This document shows positions 37,599-46,140 of a stretch of DNA of 62,005 bases, piece by piece (position 1 is the first letter of the stretch; every line of letters begins with the position of its first letter). Both the position numbers and the translations under genes were made by a program. Location of the stretch: positions 1-62,005 of the forward strand of contig NZ_BDBN01000065.1 in the NCBI RefSeq assembly GCF_001613005.1, in the 5' to 3' direction. Under the pieces are notes generated by a model. It did no database searches. It worked only from the letters and a program-made list of their open reading frames with translations, and was not told where the DNA came from. Source of the DNA: Nocardia nova NBRC 15556. GTDB lineage: Bacteria; Actinomycetota; Actinomycetes; Mycobacteriales; Mycobacteriaceae.

Positions 37599-37614
37599 TA
37601 ATACCCGCGTATTA
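37599..37614. promoter_or_regulatory. Operator-like palindrome of the toxin-antitoxin pair
   Basis: TAATACCCGCGTATTA has perfect 6-bp arms (TAATAC / GTATTA) around CCGC. It fills the 27-nt gap between the reductase stop and the putative toxin start, so it should cover the toxin promoter. Autorepression by the ribbon-helix-helix protein is the natural reading. Confidence 0.6.
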
Positions 37615-37615
37615 C

Positions 37616-38719
37616 CTACCTCGGCAGTGGTGAGCGTCGCTGCGGCAGCACCACCGTGCGATCGAACGCCGCGGGATGGGCCGCGGCGTGCTCGACCGCC
37701 GCCGCGACGTCGTCCAATCCGAACGTGGTGACCGTTTCCACCGAGAGATCGAGCAGCCCGCACCGCACCAGCTCGATCAACCCCGCAACAGCGGTGCGCG
37801 GGCACATCCACTGACCCCGCACCGTCACACTGTTGCGCATCAGCCACGGATACGGCAGCGCCAGATCGGATCCGCCGAGCATCCCCACCCCGCCCATGAG
37901 CACGACACGCCCGAACTCCCGCACCGTCATCGCCGCGGTCCGCACCACGCGCGTGTCCGCCGCGGGCGGCAGAATATCGAGCACCACATCCACCGGTCCC
38001 CCGCCCGCGGCCACCATCGCCTGCCGATCCACCTCCGCGTCGCCGGTCAGCTCGACCGGGCGCACACGGTCTCCGAACAGGTCCCGCAACCGGGTCGCAG
38101 CCGCGCGGTTGCGGCCGGGAGCCACTACCCGGCTCGCGCCCATGGCAAGCCCCACCGCCACCGCCGCACCCCCGAAATTGCCGGTCGCCCCGCTCACCAG
38201 CAATGTTTCCCCGGCACGCAGATCCGCCGCCAGCAGACCCCCGTACGGAACCAGCGGCACCGCCAGCGACGCCCAGCCGGCCACGTCCTCGCCGTCGACG
38301 TCACCGAGCGGCACGGCGTTCTCCGTCGGCACGACCATGCGCTCCGCGAACGACCCGTGATGAAAGTATCGCGACAATCGCAGCCCGCCCGGACCACGCG
38401 AACTCCAGCCCTGCAACGTGATGTCGGGAGTGCGCGCGTCGTCGCGGGAACGCACCGTCGGATCACACCACACCAGGTCCCCGGGCCGCAGCCGGGTCGC
38501 ATCCGGACCGGCCGACACCACCCGCCCGACCCCGCCCATTCCCGGAATCACCGGCGGCTCCAGCGGATAGTCGCGCACACCGCCGAAAACCTCTGCCGCA
38601 TACGGCAAAACACAGGTAGCGAGCACATCCACCAGCACCTCACCCGGCCCGGCCACCGGATCGGGCACAGTCGTCACCGTCAACGGCTGCCCGAACTGTT
38701 CCAACATCGCCGCACGCAT
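37616..38719 (-). CDS. MDR-family (quinone oxidoreductase-like) alcohol dehydrogenase
   Basis: 367 residues. N-terminal GroES-like domain (PGEVLVDVLATCVLPY, IPGMGGVGRVVSAGPDATRL, RPGDLVW) and a Rossmann domain with LLVSGATGNFGGAAVAVGLA. The catalytic-zinc motif GHE is replaced by GMG and the four-Cys structural zinc loop is absent. This places it with zinc-free NADPH quinone/enone reductases rather than true alcohol dehydrogenases. Start ATG 38719 with GGAGGAG upstream. Divergent from a LysR gene; a 25-bp palindrome sits between them, so LysR-dependent induction by the substrate is likely. Confidence 0.86.
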   Translation of the reverse strand: MRAAMLEQFGQPLTVTTVPDPVAGPGEVLVDVLATCVLPYAAEVFGGVRDYPLEPPVIPGMGGVGRVVSAGPDATRLRPGDLVWCDPTVRSRDDARTPDITLQGWSSRGPGGLRLSRYFHHGSFAERMVVPTENAVPLGDVDGEDVAGWASLAVPLVPYGGLLAADLRAGETLLVSGATGNFGGAAVAVGLAMGASRVVAPGRNRAAATRLRDLFGDRVRPVELTGDAEVDRQAMVAAGGGPVDVVLDILPPAADTRVVRTAAMTVREFGRVVLMGGVGMLGGSDLALPYPWLMRNSVTVRGQWMCPRTAVAGLIELVRCGLLDLSVETVTTFGLDDVAAAVEHAAAHPAAFDRTVVLPQRRSPLPR

Positions 38720-38790
38720 CGCCCACTCCTCCGGTTCCGAATCTCTTCTTCGCCAACGTAGGACGCGATCCGGCCATGCCACCAGCGAAA

Positions 38791-38815
38791 GTCCGGCATA
38801 TCTGGTATGCCGGAC
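38791..38815. promoter_or_regulatory. Perfect 10-bp-arm inverted repeat, LysR binding site candidate
   Basis: GTCCGGCATA and TATGCCGGAC flank TCTGG. It contains the ATA-N5-TAT core within a T-N11-A-type frame and ends 4 bp before the LysR start, so bound regulator would block its own gene while facing the reductase promoter. Confidence 0.7.
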
Positions 38816-38819
38816 GGTC

Positions 38820-39761
38820 ATGGATCTGTCACCGGCCGGACTGCGGGTGCTGGCCGAGGTCGCCGAACGCGGATCGTTCACCGCCGCGGCCGCCGCCCTC
38901 GGCTATACCCAATCCGGCATCTCACGCCAAGCCGCGGCCCTCGAACGCGAGGCCGGAAAACCCCTGTTCGAACGCCACCGCACCGGCGTCCACCTCACCC
39001 CGGCCGGGCTGACGCTGCTGCGCCACGCACGGGTCGTGCTGGACGCGCTGGAGGCCGCGCGACGCGACCTCGACGACCGCGATCTCGTCCAGCGGGTACG
39101 GCTGGGCAGCCTCATCAGCGCGGGCGCGGTACTCGTACCCACCGCGCTGGCCGCGCTGCGACGCACCCACCCCGCACTCGAGGTGTCCACCCGCGAGGGC
39201 ACCACGCCGGCGCTGGTCCGCGCCATCCGCGCCGGCAGCCTCGATCTCGCCGTGATCACCTCGCGGCCGCCGCACCGGCCACCCGACACCGAACTACCGC
39301 GGCTGATCGTCGAACAACTCGGCGAGGTGGAACTGCTCGTCGCCGCCCCCGCCACCGGCCGCTTCGCCGGGCGCACCACCGTCACCGTCGACGAACTCGT
39401 CGACGCCGTGTGGATCGCGAGCCCCGCCGCCACCACCGAACCGCTGCTGGGAGTGTGGCCGGGGTTGCCCGGCCGCCCCCACATCGCACACCGCGCCCGT
39501 GACTGGCTCGCCAAACTCGCCCTCGTCGCCGCCGGCTGCGGCGTGACCACCGTCCCCTCGGGCCTGTTCCCGGCGCTGCCGCCGGAGGTGATCACGCTGC
39601 GCGTCGTCACCGGCTCCCACGCCCGCGCCGCCACCGAACTGCGCCGCCTGTCGCTGGTCCGCACACCGGCCCCGCTCACCCCGCCGAACGCGGCCGTGAT
39701 CGAGGCGTTACGCAGCGCCGCAACACCTTTCGTACACGGGACCGCCCGGGCGCCGGGCTAG
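38820..39761 (+). CDS. LysR-type transcriptional regulator
   Basis: 313 residues. N-terminal helix-turn-helix (LRVLAEVAERGSFTAAAAAL, QSGISRQAAALEREAGKPLF, then LTPAGLTLL), linker helix to about residue 87, then a two-part effector domain (VRLGSLISAGAVLVPTAL, LDLAVITSR, CGVTTVPSGL). It acts as a tetrameric ligand-responsive activator. Divergent from the MDR reductase gene with a strong palindrome next to its start, the standard arrangement for a LysR regulator and its target. It converges with the next gene, stop to stop, with a 4-nt gap. Confidence 0.92.
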   Translation: MDLSPAGLRVLAEVAERGSFTAAAAALGYTQSGISRQAAALEREAGKPLFERHRTGVHLTPAGLTLLRHARVVLDALEAARRDLDDRDLVQRVRLGSLISAGAVLVPTALAALRRTHPALEVSTREGTTPALVRAIRAGSLDLAVITSRPPHRPPDTELPRLIVEQLGEVELLVAAPATGRFAGRTTVTVDELVDAVWIASPAATTEPLLGVWPGLPGRPHIAHRARDWLAKLALVAAGCGVTTVPSGLFPALPPEVITLRVVTGSHARAATELRRLSLVRTPAPLTPPNAAVIEALRSAATPFVHGTARAPG

Positions 39762-39765
39762 CCGG

Positions 39766-40308
39766 TCACCAGATCAGGGTCCGCTCGGGCACCCGCACAC
39801 ACGCGAAGAAGCGTTTGCCGATATCGCTGCCGTCGTGGTTGTAGGCGTTCATTATCTCGGCCAGTTCGTCGGCCAGCTCCTGCAGCGCCGGGCTCGGATT
39901 GTCGATGCCGCAGTCGCTGACCCAACCCCACTCCCGCGGCACACCCTCGATGGTGACGATGATCTTGCCGACGTACGGGGTGGCGACCGAGTAGGAGATC
40001 TCGATGGGAGCGTCCCGGATCGGCGAACGTTCGGCGAGCTCCGCACGATGCTGCGGCATGCTGAAGATCTGCGCGAAAACGATGTCCTGACTGATCATTT
40101 CGGCAATGCTCGCCAACGTGGCGTGCCGCCCGACCCGGTGATAGCGGGGACCGTAATCACGATCGCCCCGCGGTCCCGCCGCCTGCGGATGCTTGGCCAG
40201 GATGCGGTCGAGCATGCGCTGGGCGGCCTCGCGTTCGGCGGCACCGGTCGCGGGATGATCGATCAGCTGGCGCAGCCGGGAAATCCGGGGGCTCAGGGCC
40301 GTTGACAT
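39766..40308 (-). CDS. Conserved protein of unknown function
   Basis: 180 residues, no family recognised with confidence. The first 45 residues are helical (LRQLIDHPATGAAEREAAQRM, then DRILAKHP), loosely like the N-terminal helix pair of DUF2786 proteins. The rest alternates strands and helices (ISYSVATPYVGKIIVTIEG; LQELADELAEIMNAYN). No signal peptide or membrane segment. Start ATG 40308 with GAGGAGAGG upstream gives good support that it is translated, and codon bias is normal. It lies 49 nt downstream of the PIN/RHH pair but need not belong to it. Confidence 0.7.
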   Translation of the reverse strand: MSTALSPRISRLRQLIDHPATGAAEREAAQRMLDRILAKHPQAAGPRGDRDYGPRYHRVGRHATLASIAEMISQDIVFAQIFSMPQHRAELAERSPIRDAPIEISYSVATPYVGKIIVTIEGVPREWGWVSDCGIDNPSPALQELADELAEIMNAYNHDGSDIGKRFFACVRVPERTLIW

Positions 40309-40357
40309 GGTCGCGGTCCTCTCCTCGTCGTCGCACGGCAGCCGCGGCCGCGGTCGG

Positions 40358-40765
40358 TCAGGGCAGCGGATCGACCAGCACCTGATGGTCGATGCGTCGC
40401 AACATATCCGGCCGAGCGGTCAAACACGGCCAATTGCGAGAGACCGCCTCACTGGCGGCGTGTCCGGCGGCCACCAGCCCATCGGCATCGGAACGTCCGG
40501 CCAGCAACGCCGCCACCCGGGAGGCCGCGCCGGTGTCCAGTCCGGTCACCACGGTGTGCGGCAGCTCCAGCAACACCGCGAGAATATCGAGCCGATCCGG
40601 CCGGATCAGCGCCTGCCCCGCCGCCGCCACCGCCGCGGGCACCACGATGGTATGACCGGCCTCGGCCGTCGCCCATGCCACCGCGTGCACGTACGGCAGC
40701 CGCCGCGTCCAGCCCACCACGGCGGCGGTGTCGAACACCACGCCGCCCAGTGCGGCCGGGCTCAC
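40358..40765 (-). CDS. PIN-like putative toxin (VapC-like)
   Basis: 135 residues. PIN-type features: an opening strand with Asp (VVFDTAAVVGW), a central DTGAASRVAALLAGR, and the closing DADGLVAAGHAASE followed by LTARPDML, which matches the acidic residue and T/S-xxP end of PIN RNases. The second conserved acidic residue, usually a Glu in the helix after the VP-type strand, is not evident here (VVPAAVAAAGQAL). RNase activity is therefore uncertain. The GTG start overlaps the RHH gene stop (GTGA). Confidence 0.65.
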   Translation of the reverse strand: MSPAALGGVVFDTAAVVGWTRRLPYVHAVAWATAEAGHTIVVPAAVAAAGQALIRPDRLDILAVLLELPHTVVTGLDTGAASRVAALLAGRSDADGLVAAGHAASEAVSRNWPCLTARPDMLRRIDHQVLVDPLP

Positions 40766-41034
40766 GCGGCGCCGGCGCTTCGCCGATCCAGATCCTCCGC
40801 CGACAGCGGCGGCAGGCCCTGCACACGCCGGGCCTGATTCACCAGCTCGAGCGGCGGCACGCCACCGAAACTGGACTCGATGGCATCCAGCGAAATATCG
40901 CGATCCATCCGATCCCGCAACGCGGCCGACACGTAGGCGGACAGATTATCGATCCGCCCCGACGCCTTCCAGCGCTCCAAGGTGGACACATCATCCTTGG
41001 GGACCGAGATCGTCACCTTCTTCGTCTCCGCCAT
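40762..41034 (-). CDS. Ribbon-helix-helix antitoxin-like protein
   Basis: 90 residues. An N-terminal ribbon-helix-helix is visible: KKVTISVPKDDVSTLERWK, then NLSAYVSAALRDRM. The C-terminal half (VPPLELVNQARRVQGLPPLS) is an extended segment of the kind that wraps around a PIN toxin. The start ATG lies close to CATACTGCCGTAAGCTATT and has no strong ribosome binding site, so a very short leader is possible. It precedes and overlaps the PIN-like gene, the usual VapBC order. Confidence 0.8.
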   Translation of the reverse strand: MAETKKVTISVPKDDVSTLERWKASGRIDNLSAYVSAALRDRMDRDISLDAIESSFGGVPPLELVNQARRVQGLPPLSAEDLDRRSAGAA

Positions 41035-41074
41035 ACCAATAGCTTACGGCAGTATGGCGCCCGGACGGCGGCGA

Positions 41075-41821
41075 CTACCGCGCGAAGACGGTGGCCTGCG
41101 CTCCGCGCAGCAGCTCGACCAGCTCCTTGCCCGCCGTGTCGTCCAACGCCGCGAAGGCCGGGGCGATCAGCTCGTCGGTCAGCGCCTCGGCCGCATCCCA
41201 GCGCTGCCGCATCGCCGAGCTCACCTCGGTGACGTCGACCCGTTCACCCCACCCGAACAGCCGCGCCTGGGTGGGCCCGTCGGTACGCGGCGAGCCACCG
41301 ATCAGCACCGCCTCGAACGGCGACAGCCCACTGGCCCGCACCGCCATCAGATGCAGGCCGCCCCGCAGCTCACGCAGACAATGGATCAACTGCAACACCC
41401 GACCGGCGGCATCGTCGGCGAGCGGCAACGCCCGCCAGCCCGCGAACAGGCTCACCCCCGCCACATCGGCGGCATCGGTCACCACCCGCAGCAATTCGGC
41501 CAACCGGTCGCAGCCATCGAATCCGGCGAGTTTGCGGCGACCGAAACCCTGGCACGCCGCCAGATATCCGGCCGCGGCCTGCGCGGGCGCCATCGCCACC
41601 GAATCCCAGGCCGCCCGAACGGTTTCCCGCTCGAAGAACCCGAACGCCGCGGTCACCACATCGGCATCCACCTCGCCGAGCACCCCGCCGCGGCCGCGCG
41701 TATACGGGCCGATGAAGCCGTCCACGCCGGTGGTGCCACCGAACGCCTTGGCCTCGCGGGAGAACATGAACGCGCCCCCGATGGTCTGGATCTCGGATTT
41801 CACCGCGGCCGGCACCGACAC
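41075..41821 (-). CDS. SCO6745-family helical protein
   Basis: 248 residues, all-helical. The pattern AFMFSREAKAFGGTTGVDGFIGPYTRGRGGVLGEVDADVV near the N-terminus (spread over residues 17-58) and FGWGERVDVT near 190 are typical of the SCO6745 group of actinobacterial proteins. They carry a winged-helix-like fold and have no settled function. The GTG at 41821 was chosen because AAAGGGG precedes it; an in-frame start at 41875 would add 18 basic residues. Divergent from the kinase gene. Confidence 0.78.
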   Translation of the reverse strand: MSVPAAVKSEIQTIGGAFMFSREAKAFGGTTGVDGFIGPYTRGRGGVLGEVDADVVTAAFGFFERETVRAAWDSVAMAPAQAAAGYLAACQGFGRRKLAGFDGCDRLAELLRVVTDAADVAGVSLFAGWRALPLADDAAGRVLQLIHCLRELRGGLHLMAVRASGLSPFEAVLIGGSPRTDGPTQARLFGWGERVDVTEVSSAMRQRWDAAEALTDELIAPAFAALDDTAGKELVELLRGAQATVFAR

Positions 41822-42205
41822 GGCGGACCCCTTTCGACGAGAGCGACCGATCCGGCCACTCGGCTCCTTCGACAATCCCCCGGAGCCTATCTCGCTTCAA
41901 TCCACTAATGCCAGCGCCGGGCCGTAATCCACCGCCCCCGCGAACAACCCCCGAGCTAATCCACCATCGCACCGCCGGACCCCGCCCGCCCACGCGACGA
42001 CGCCGCGACCACCCCGGCCGGCGAGCCCGCCGACCCGGCCCCGGCGATATTCCCCCGCCGCAGCCGACCGGCTTCCCAGCACCGCACGGTAGGCACGAAA
42101 TCCCGTATAACGTAACGGCATCGGCACGTTCCCCAGAATTCATGGGAGGATTCACCTATTCTCGGGCCCGGGCCCGGGTACCACCGATTTCGAAGCGAGC
42201 GAGGG
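41822..42205. other. Divergent intergenic region before the kinase gene
   Basis: 384 bp with no supportable gene. It holds three AATCCAC(C) repeats at 41899, 41926 and 41958, an AT-richer promoter-like segment near 42100-42120 (CCCGTATAACGTAAC), and a GC-rich self-complementary run of GGGCCC blocks at 42164-42178. Kinase translation begins just after GCGAGGG. Confidence 0.5.
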
Positions 42206-44476
42206 ATGACCGACAACCTCGGCGCGACCGCACCCGACCCCGGTGCCGACCGCGCCACCGCAACGCAGACCGCGCTGACGTCGCTCGTCGCCCGCTTCGC
42301 CCAGCAATGGCAAACCTCCGGCGAACCACCCGATCTGTCGGCCCACCTGCCCGCCGAACCCGCGCTGCGCCGCTCCGCACTCATCGAACTCATCAAGGTC
42401 GACCTGCACGAACGCTGGCAACGCGACACCGACGCACCGCGACTGGCCGACTACCGCGAACAATTCCCCGAACTCGCCGCCGCGCCCCTGCCCCCCGACC
42501 TGGTCTACGAAGAGATCAACGCCCGCAGCCGTCGCGACCACCACGCCGTCGACCTCGGCGAATACGAACAGGACTACCCCATCCAGATGGCCCGCATCAC
42601 CGAAGGATTCGAGGACCTACCCCCCTCGGCACCCGGACTGCGCACCACCATGCTCGCCGACCCCACCGCCCTCGACGCACTCGACACCATCAACCCCGGC
42701 GCGACCGTCGACGACTTCGACCTGCTGCTCCCCCTCGGCCAAGGCGCGTTCGCCCGCGTCTTCCTCGCACGCCAACGCTCCATGGGCCGCCTCGTCGCCG
42801 TCAAGATCTCCCACGACCGCGGCAGCGAACCACAAACCCTCGCTCAACTCGACCACGACCACATCGTGCGCGTCTTCGACCAGCGCCAGATCACCGACCA
42901 GCGCCTCAAACTCATGTACATGCAGTACGTGCCCGGTGGCACCCTGCTCGGCGTCCTGCGCATGCTGCGCCGCACACCACCCGCCCAACGCGACGGCACA
43001 CTCCTGCTCGAAGCCATCGACGCCGCCACCACCACCGGCGGCGTCCTCGAACCCCAGCCCTCGCCCACCCGATCCGAACTCGCCCGGCTCAGCTGGCCCG
43101 AAACCGTCGCCTGGCTCGGCAGCCGCCTCGCCGCCGCCCTCGACTACGCCAACCACCGCGGCATCCTGCACCGCGACCTCAAACCCGCCAACGTGCTCCT
43201 CACCGCCGACGGCCAACCCAAACTCGCCGACTTCAACATCAGCTTCAGCCGCCACCTGCCCGGCGCCAACCCCGTCGCCTACTTCGGCGGCTCCCTGCCC
43301 TACATGGCCCCCGAACAACTCGAGGCCTGCCACCCCAACCTCGACACCACCGCCGCCGACCTGGACACCCGCGCCGACCTCTACGCCCTCGCCGTCGTCC
43401 TGTGGGAACTGCTCACCGGCCGCCTCCCCTTCGACGACGGCCACGACGCCGGCGAAACCGAAGAATCCCTGCAAGCCATGATCGACCGGCGCCGCACACC
43501 CATCGCCGACCACTTCGAAGCCGACCTCCCACCCGACACCCCCGCCCTGCTGCGCCACGCCCTGCTCACCTGCCTCGCACCCGACCCCGCGGACCGCTAC
43601 GCCACCGGCGCCGACCTCGCCCAGCAACTCGACCTCAGCCAGGACCGCGCCGCCCGCGACCTCGTCGACCCGCCCACCCACAGCCTGCGCGCCCGCCTGC
43701 GCATGCGCCCCATGCCCGTCGTCACCCTCTCCAGCCTGCTCGGCCACCTGCTCGCCGGGCTCTACCTCGGCTCCCACAACCTGCGACTCATCCGCGACGC
43801 CCTCGGCGCCGACGCCGCCCACCAGATGGTGCGCCTGGGCATCGTCATGATCGCCATCGCCTACCCGATCGCCATCGCCGCCCTCATGTACTGGTGCCGC
43901 TCGGTGTTCGTGGTACCCAACGGATTACGCCGCGGCAGGCAATTCGACGCCGCCACCCTCGCCCGCGCCCGCGCCGACACCCTCGCCTGCGGCGACCGCA
44001 TCGCCGTGGCCACCTTCGCGGGATGGCTTGCCGCACTGGGCGTCTTCCTCGTCAAACTGCACACCCTCGGCGACGTATCCGCCGGCATCACCACCAGCCT
44101 CATCGCCTGCAACCTCGTCGCCGCCTGCGTCGCCGTCGTCTACACCTACTTCCCCGTCACCTACTTCGTCCTGCGCTGGTACTACCCGGGCCTGGTCGCC
44201 GCCGGCGGCACCACCCCCGCCGACGCCGCCATGCTGCGCCGCATGGTGCACCGCAGCCGCATCTACCTCGGCGTCGCCGCCTGCGTCCCACTCATCGGCG
44301 TCCCCGCCGGCCTCGTATTCCTCACCCCCGACCAACAGCAGACCGTCATCGGCCCCATCGTCGGGCTCTGTGTCGGAGGGCTTTTCGCCTTCCTCATCAC
44401 CCTGCGCACCTTCTACCTACTCGAATCCGACCTCAACGCCCTCGACCGCATCCTCGACCCCCACCCCCACTCCTGA
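42206..44476 (+). CDS. Membrane Ser/Thr protein kinase with six C-terminal helices
   Basis: 756 residues. An N-terminal region (about 20-135) contains the repeated pattern LIKVDLHERW...YREQFPEL, which I associate with planctomycete-type kinases rather than actinobacterial Pkn proteins. The kinase domain (about 170-475) has the Gly loop LGQGAFARVF, Lys200 in VAVK, HRDLKPANVL with catalytic Asp324, and APE in YMAPEQ. The Mg motif reads DFN at 342-344, not DFG. Six predicted membrane helices fill 503-740; there are no PASTA repeats and no extracellular sensor. The target is unknown. Start ATG with GCGAGGG upstream. Confidence 0.88.
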   Translation: MTDNLGATAPDPGADRATATQTALTSLVARFAQQWQTSGEPPDLSAHLPAEPALRRSALIELIKVDLHERWQRDTDAPRLADYREQFPELAAAPLPPDLVYEEINARSRRDHHAVDLGEYEQDYPIQMARITEGFEDLPPSAPGLRTTMLADPTALDALDTINPGATVDDFDLLLPLGQGAFARVFLARQRSMGRLVAVKISHDRGSEPQTLAQLDHDHIVRVFDQRQITDQRLKLMYMQYVPGGTLLGVLRMLRRTPPAQRDGTLLLEAIDAATTTGGVLEPQPSPTRSELARLSWPETVAWLGSRLAAALDYANHRGILHRDLKPANVLLTADGQPKLADFNISFSRHLPGANPVAYFGGSLPYMAPEQLEACHPNLDTTAADLDTRADLYALAVVLWELLTGRLPFDDGHDAGETEESLQAMIDRRRTPIADHFEADLPPDTPALLRHALLTCLAPDPADRYATGADLAQQLDLSQDRAARDLVDPPTHSLRARLRMRPMPVVTLSSLLGHLLAGLYLGSHNLRLIRDALGADAAHQMVRLGIVMIAIAYPIAIAALMYWCRSVFVVPNGLRRGRQFDAATLARARADTLACGDRIAVATFAGWLAALGVFLVKLHTLGDVSAGITTSLIACNLVAACVAVVYTYFPVTYFVLRWYYPGLVAAGGTTPADAAMLRRMVHRSRIYLGVAACVPLIGVPAGLVFLTPDQQQTVIGPIVGLCVGGLFAFLITLRTFYLLESDLNALDRILDPHPHS

Positions 44477-44518
44477 CCGGCTGCGGTCACCCGACCAAGA
44501 TCGTCTAATCTCGAGGCG

Positions 44519-45229
44519 GTGCTAGGACATTCACATGCGACCAGTGGTGCGCTCGCGTGGGCGGGAGCCGCTGCCGCGCTACCACTTTCGATTCTCACCT
44601 TCCCCGCCGCGCAGATCGGCCACCTCGGCACCGTCGACCTGCTGATGGGAACGTTCCTCACGGCCGGCGCCGCCCTGCTGCCCGACGCCGACCACCCCAG
44701 CGGCACCATCTCGCATGCGCTCGGACCGATCACGCACACCGCCTGCAAGATCATCTCCACCGTCTCCGGCGGGCACCGCCACGCCACCCACTCCCTGGCC
44801 TTCGTCGCGGCCGTCACCTACGGCACCTGGGCCGGCGAACATTGGATCGGCCGCTGGTTCACCCTCGGCCTGGTCTTCTTCCTGCTCGCCCTCGCCGTCC
44901 GCGCGCTGAATCTCTGCCCGCCCGGCGAAGGGCTGCGCTCCTACGCCACCATCGCCGTACTCGCCGTCGCCGGCACCTTCGCCATGGACCAGTGGATCTC
45001 CGACAAACCCGCCTGGCTGCCGTTCTCCGTCGGCCTCGGGGCCCTCGCCCACCTCATCGGCGACTGCCTCACCGACCGCGGCTGCCGGCTGTTCTGGCCA
45101 CTCGACATCCGCACCCGCATCCCGATCATCGACCGCACCGGCAACAAGGTCGAAACCTGGGTGATCTCACCACTGTTCGTGCTCGGCACCCTCGCCGCGC
45201 TCTGGTACGTCATCACCCACCAGCCCTAA
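44519..45229 (+). CDS. YdjM-like membrane-bound metal-dependent hydrolase
   Basis: 236 residues with about five hydrophobic segments. MLGHSHATSGALAW at the N-terminus, LLPDADHP, and GGHRHATHSLAF are the His/Asp motifs of the YdjM/LexA-regulated inner-membrane family; the last (GHRHATHS) is diagnostic. A metal-dependent phosphatase or lipid role is suspected for the family but unproven. The GTG start follows the kinase stop by 42 nt, so co-transcription is possible. Its 3' end overlaps the convergent XRE-family gene by 63 nt. Confidence 0.85.
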   Translation: MLGHSHATSGALAWAGAAAALPLSILTFPAAQIGHLGTVDLLMGTFLTAGAALLPDADHPSGTISHALGPITHTACKIISTVSGGHRHATHSLAFVAAVTYGTWAGEHWIGRWFTLGLVFFLLALAVRALNLCPPGEGLRSYATIAVLAVAGTFAMDQWISDKPAWLPFSVGLGALAHLIGDCLTDRGCRLFWPLDIRTRIPIIDRTGNKVETWVISPLFVLGTLAALWYVITHQP

Positions 45230-46039
45230 CAGCGTCACCGCGTCGCGGTCCGGGCTGCCCGGCTCGGCCTGGAACGCGACGAACCGCTGCCCGTCCGCCG
45301 CGGTCAGAATCTCCGAGGTCAACTCCATCCGGCCCACCGCCGGATGCCGGAACATCCGCCGCGTACCGCGCTTGGCCCGCACATCGTAATGCGCCCACAA
45401 CGCCTTGAAATCCGCGGTCGCCGCGCACAATTCGGCCGTCAGCGCCGCCAGCTCCACCGGATGCGATCCCGCGCCCTGCACCACCCGCAGATGCGCCACA
45501 CAATCGCGCGCCATCCCCGTCCAATCCTCGAACACCGTCCGCGCCGCCGGATGCGTGAACACGTACCGAATCAGATTGCGGCGCCTCGGCTCCCACTGCT
45601 CGATACCCCACAGCAACCGCAACCCCTCCGGATTCGCCGCCAGCAAGTTGCTCACCTGATCCAGGACGAAAGCCGGTGTGGGACGCACCGATTCGAGCAG
45701 CAACACCATGCCCCGCCCGGCCACCTCCACCGGCGCCGCCGTGACCGCCGAGCGCGCCCCCGCCAGCCGCGCCACCCGGTGCAGATGAGCCGCCTCGTCG
45801 GCATTCAGCAGCAACGCCGAGGCCAGCGCCGCCAGCACTTCCGGGCTCGGATTGCGGTCGCGGCCCTGTTCCAGCCTGATGTAATAGTCCACGCTCAGCC
45901 CCGCCAGCGCCGCGACCTCCTCGCGGCGCAGGCCCGCCGTCTGCCGCCGCCGCGTGCCCGGCGGCAGACCCACCTCCGACGGCTGCACCCGCGCGCGGCG
46001 CGCACGCAGGAACTCTCCCAGGGCACGACGATCACTCAC
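45167..46039 (-). CDS. XRE-family regulator with MmyB-like ligand domain
   Basis: 290 residues. N-terminal Cro/C1 helix-turn-helix at about residues 8-75 (LGEFLRARRARVQP, RRQTAGLRREEVAALAGLS, VDYYIRLEQGRDRNPSPEVL). A PAS-like MmyB ligand-binding domain follows (PAFVLDQVSNLLAANP, then RNLIRYVFTHPAARTVFEDW). Family members regulate neighbouring oxidoreductase genes and may bind fatty acids. Divergent from the SDR gene across 101 bp, so that gene is the likely target. The last ~20 residues overlap the end of the convergent membrane-protein gene and look like an acquired tail. Confidence 0.9.
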   Translation of the reverse strand: MSDRRALGEFLRARRARVQPSEVGLPPGTRRRQTAGLRREEVAALAGLSVDYYIRLEQGRDRNPSPEVLAALASALLLNADEAAHLHRVARLAGARSAVTAAPVEVAGRGMVLLLESVRPTPAFVLDQVSNLLAANPEGLRLLWGIEQWEPRRRNLIRYVFTHPAARTVFEDWTGMARDCVAHLRVVQGAGSHPVELAALTAELCAATADFKALWAHYDVRAKRGTRRMFRHPAVGRMELTSEILTAADGQRFVAFQAEPGSPDRDAVTLLGLVGDDVPERGEGAEHEQW

Positions 46040-46140
46040 TCATCCAGTGTGCCCGCTTCCCAGCCACGCCGGGGTAGCCCCGCCAGGACCAGGCCACAGC
46101 CGGTCTCCCTGCCGCACTCGCCACGCCGCACGGTGGATGC

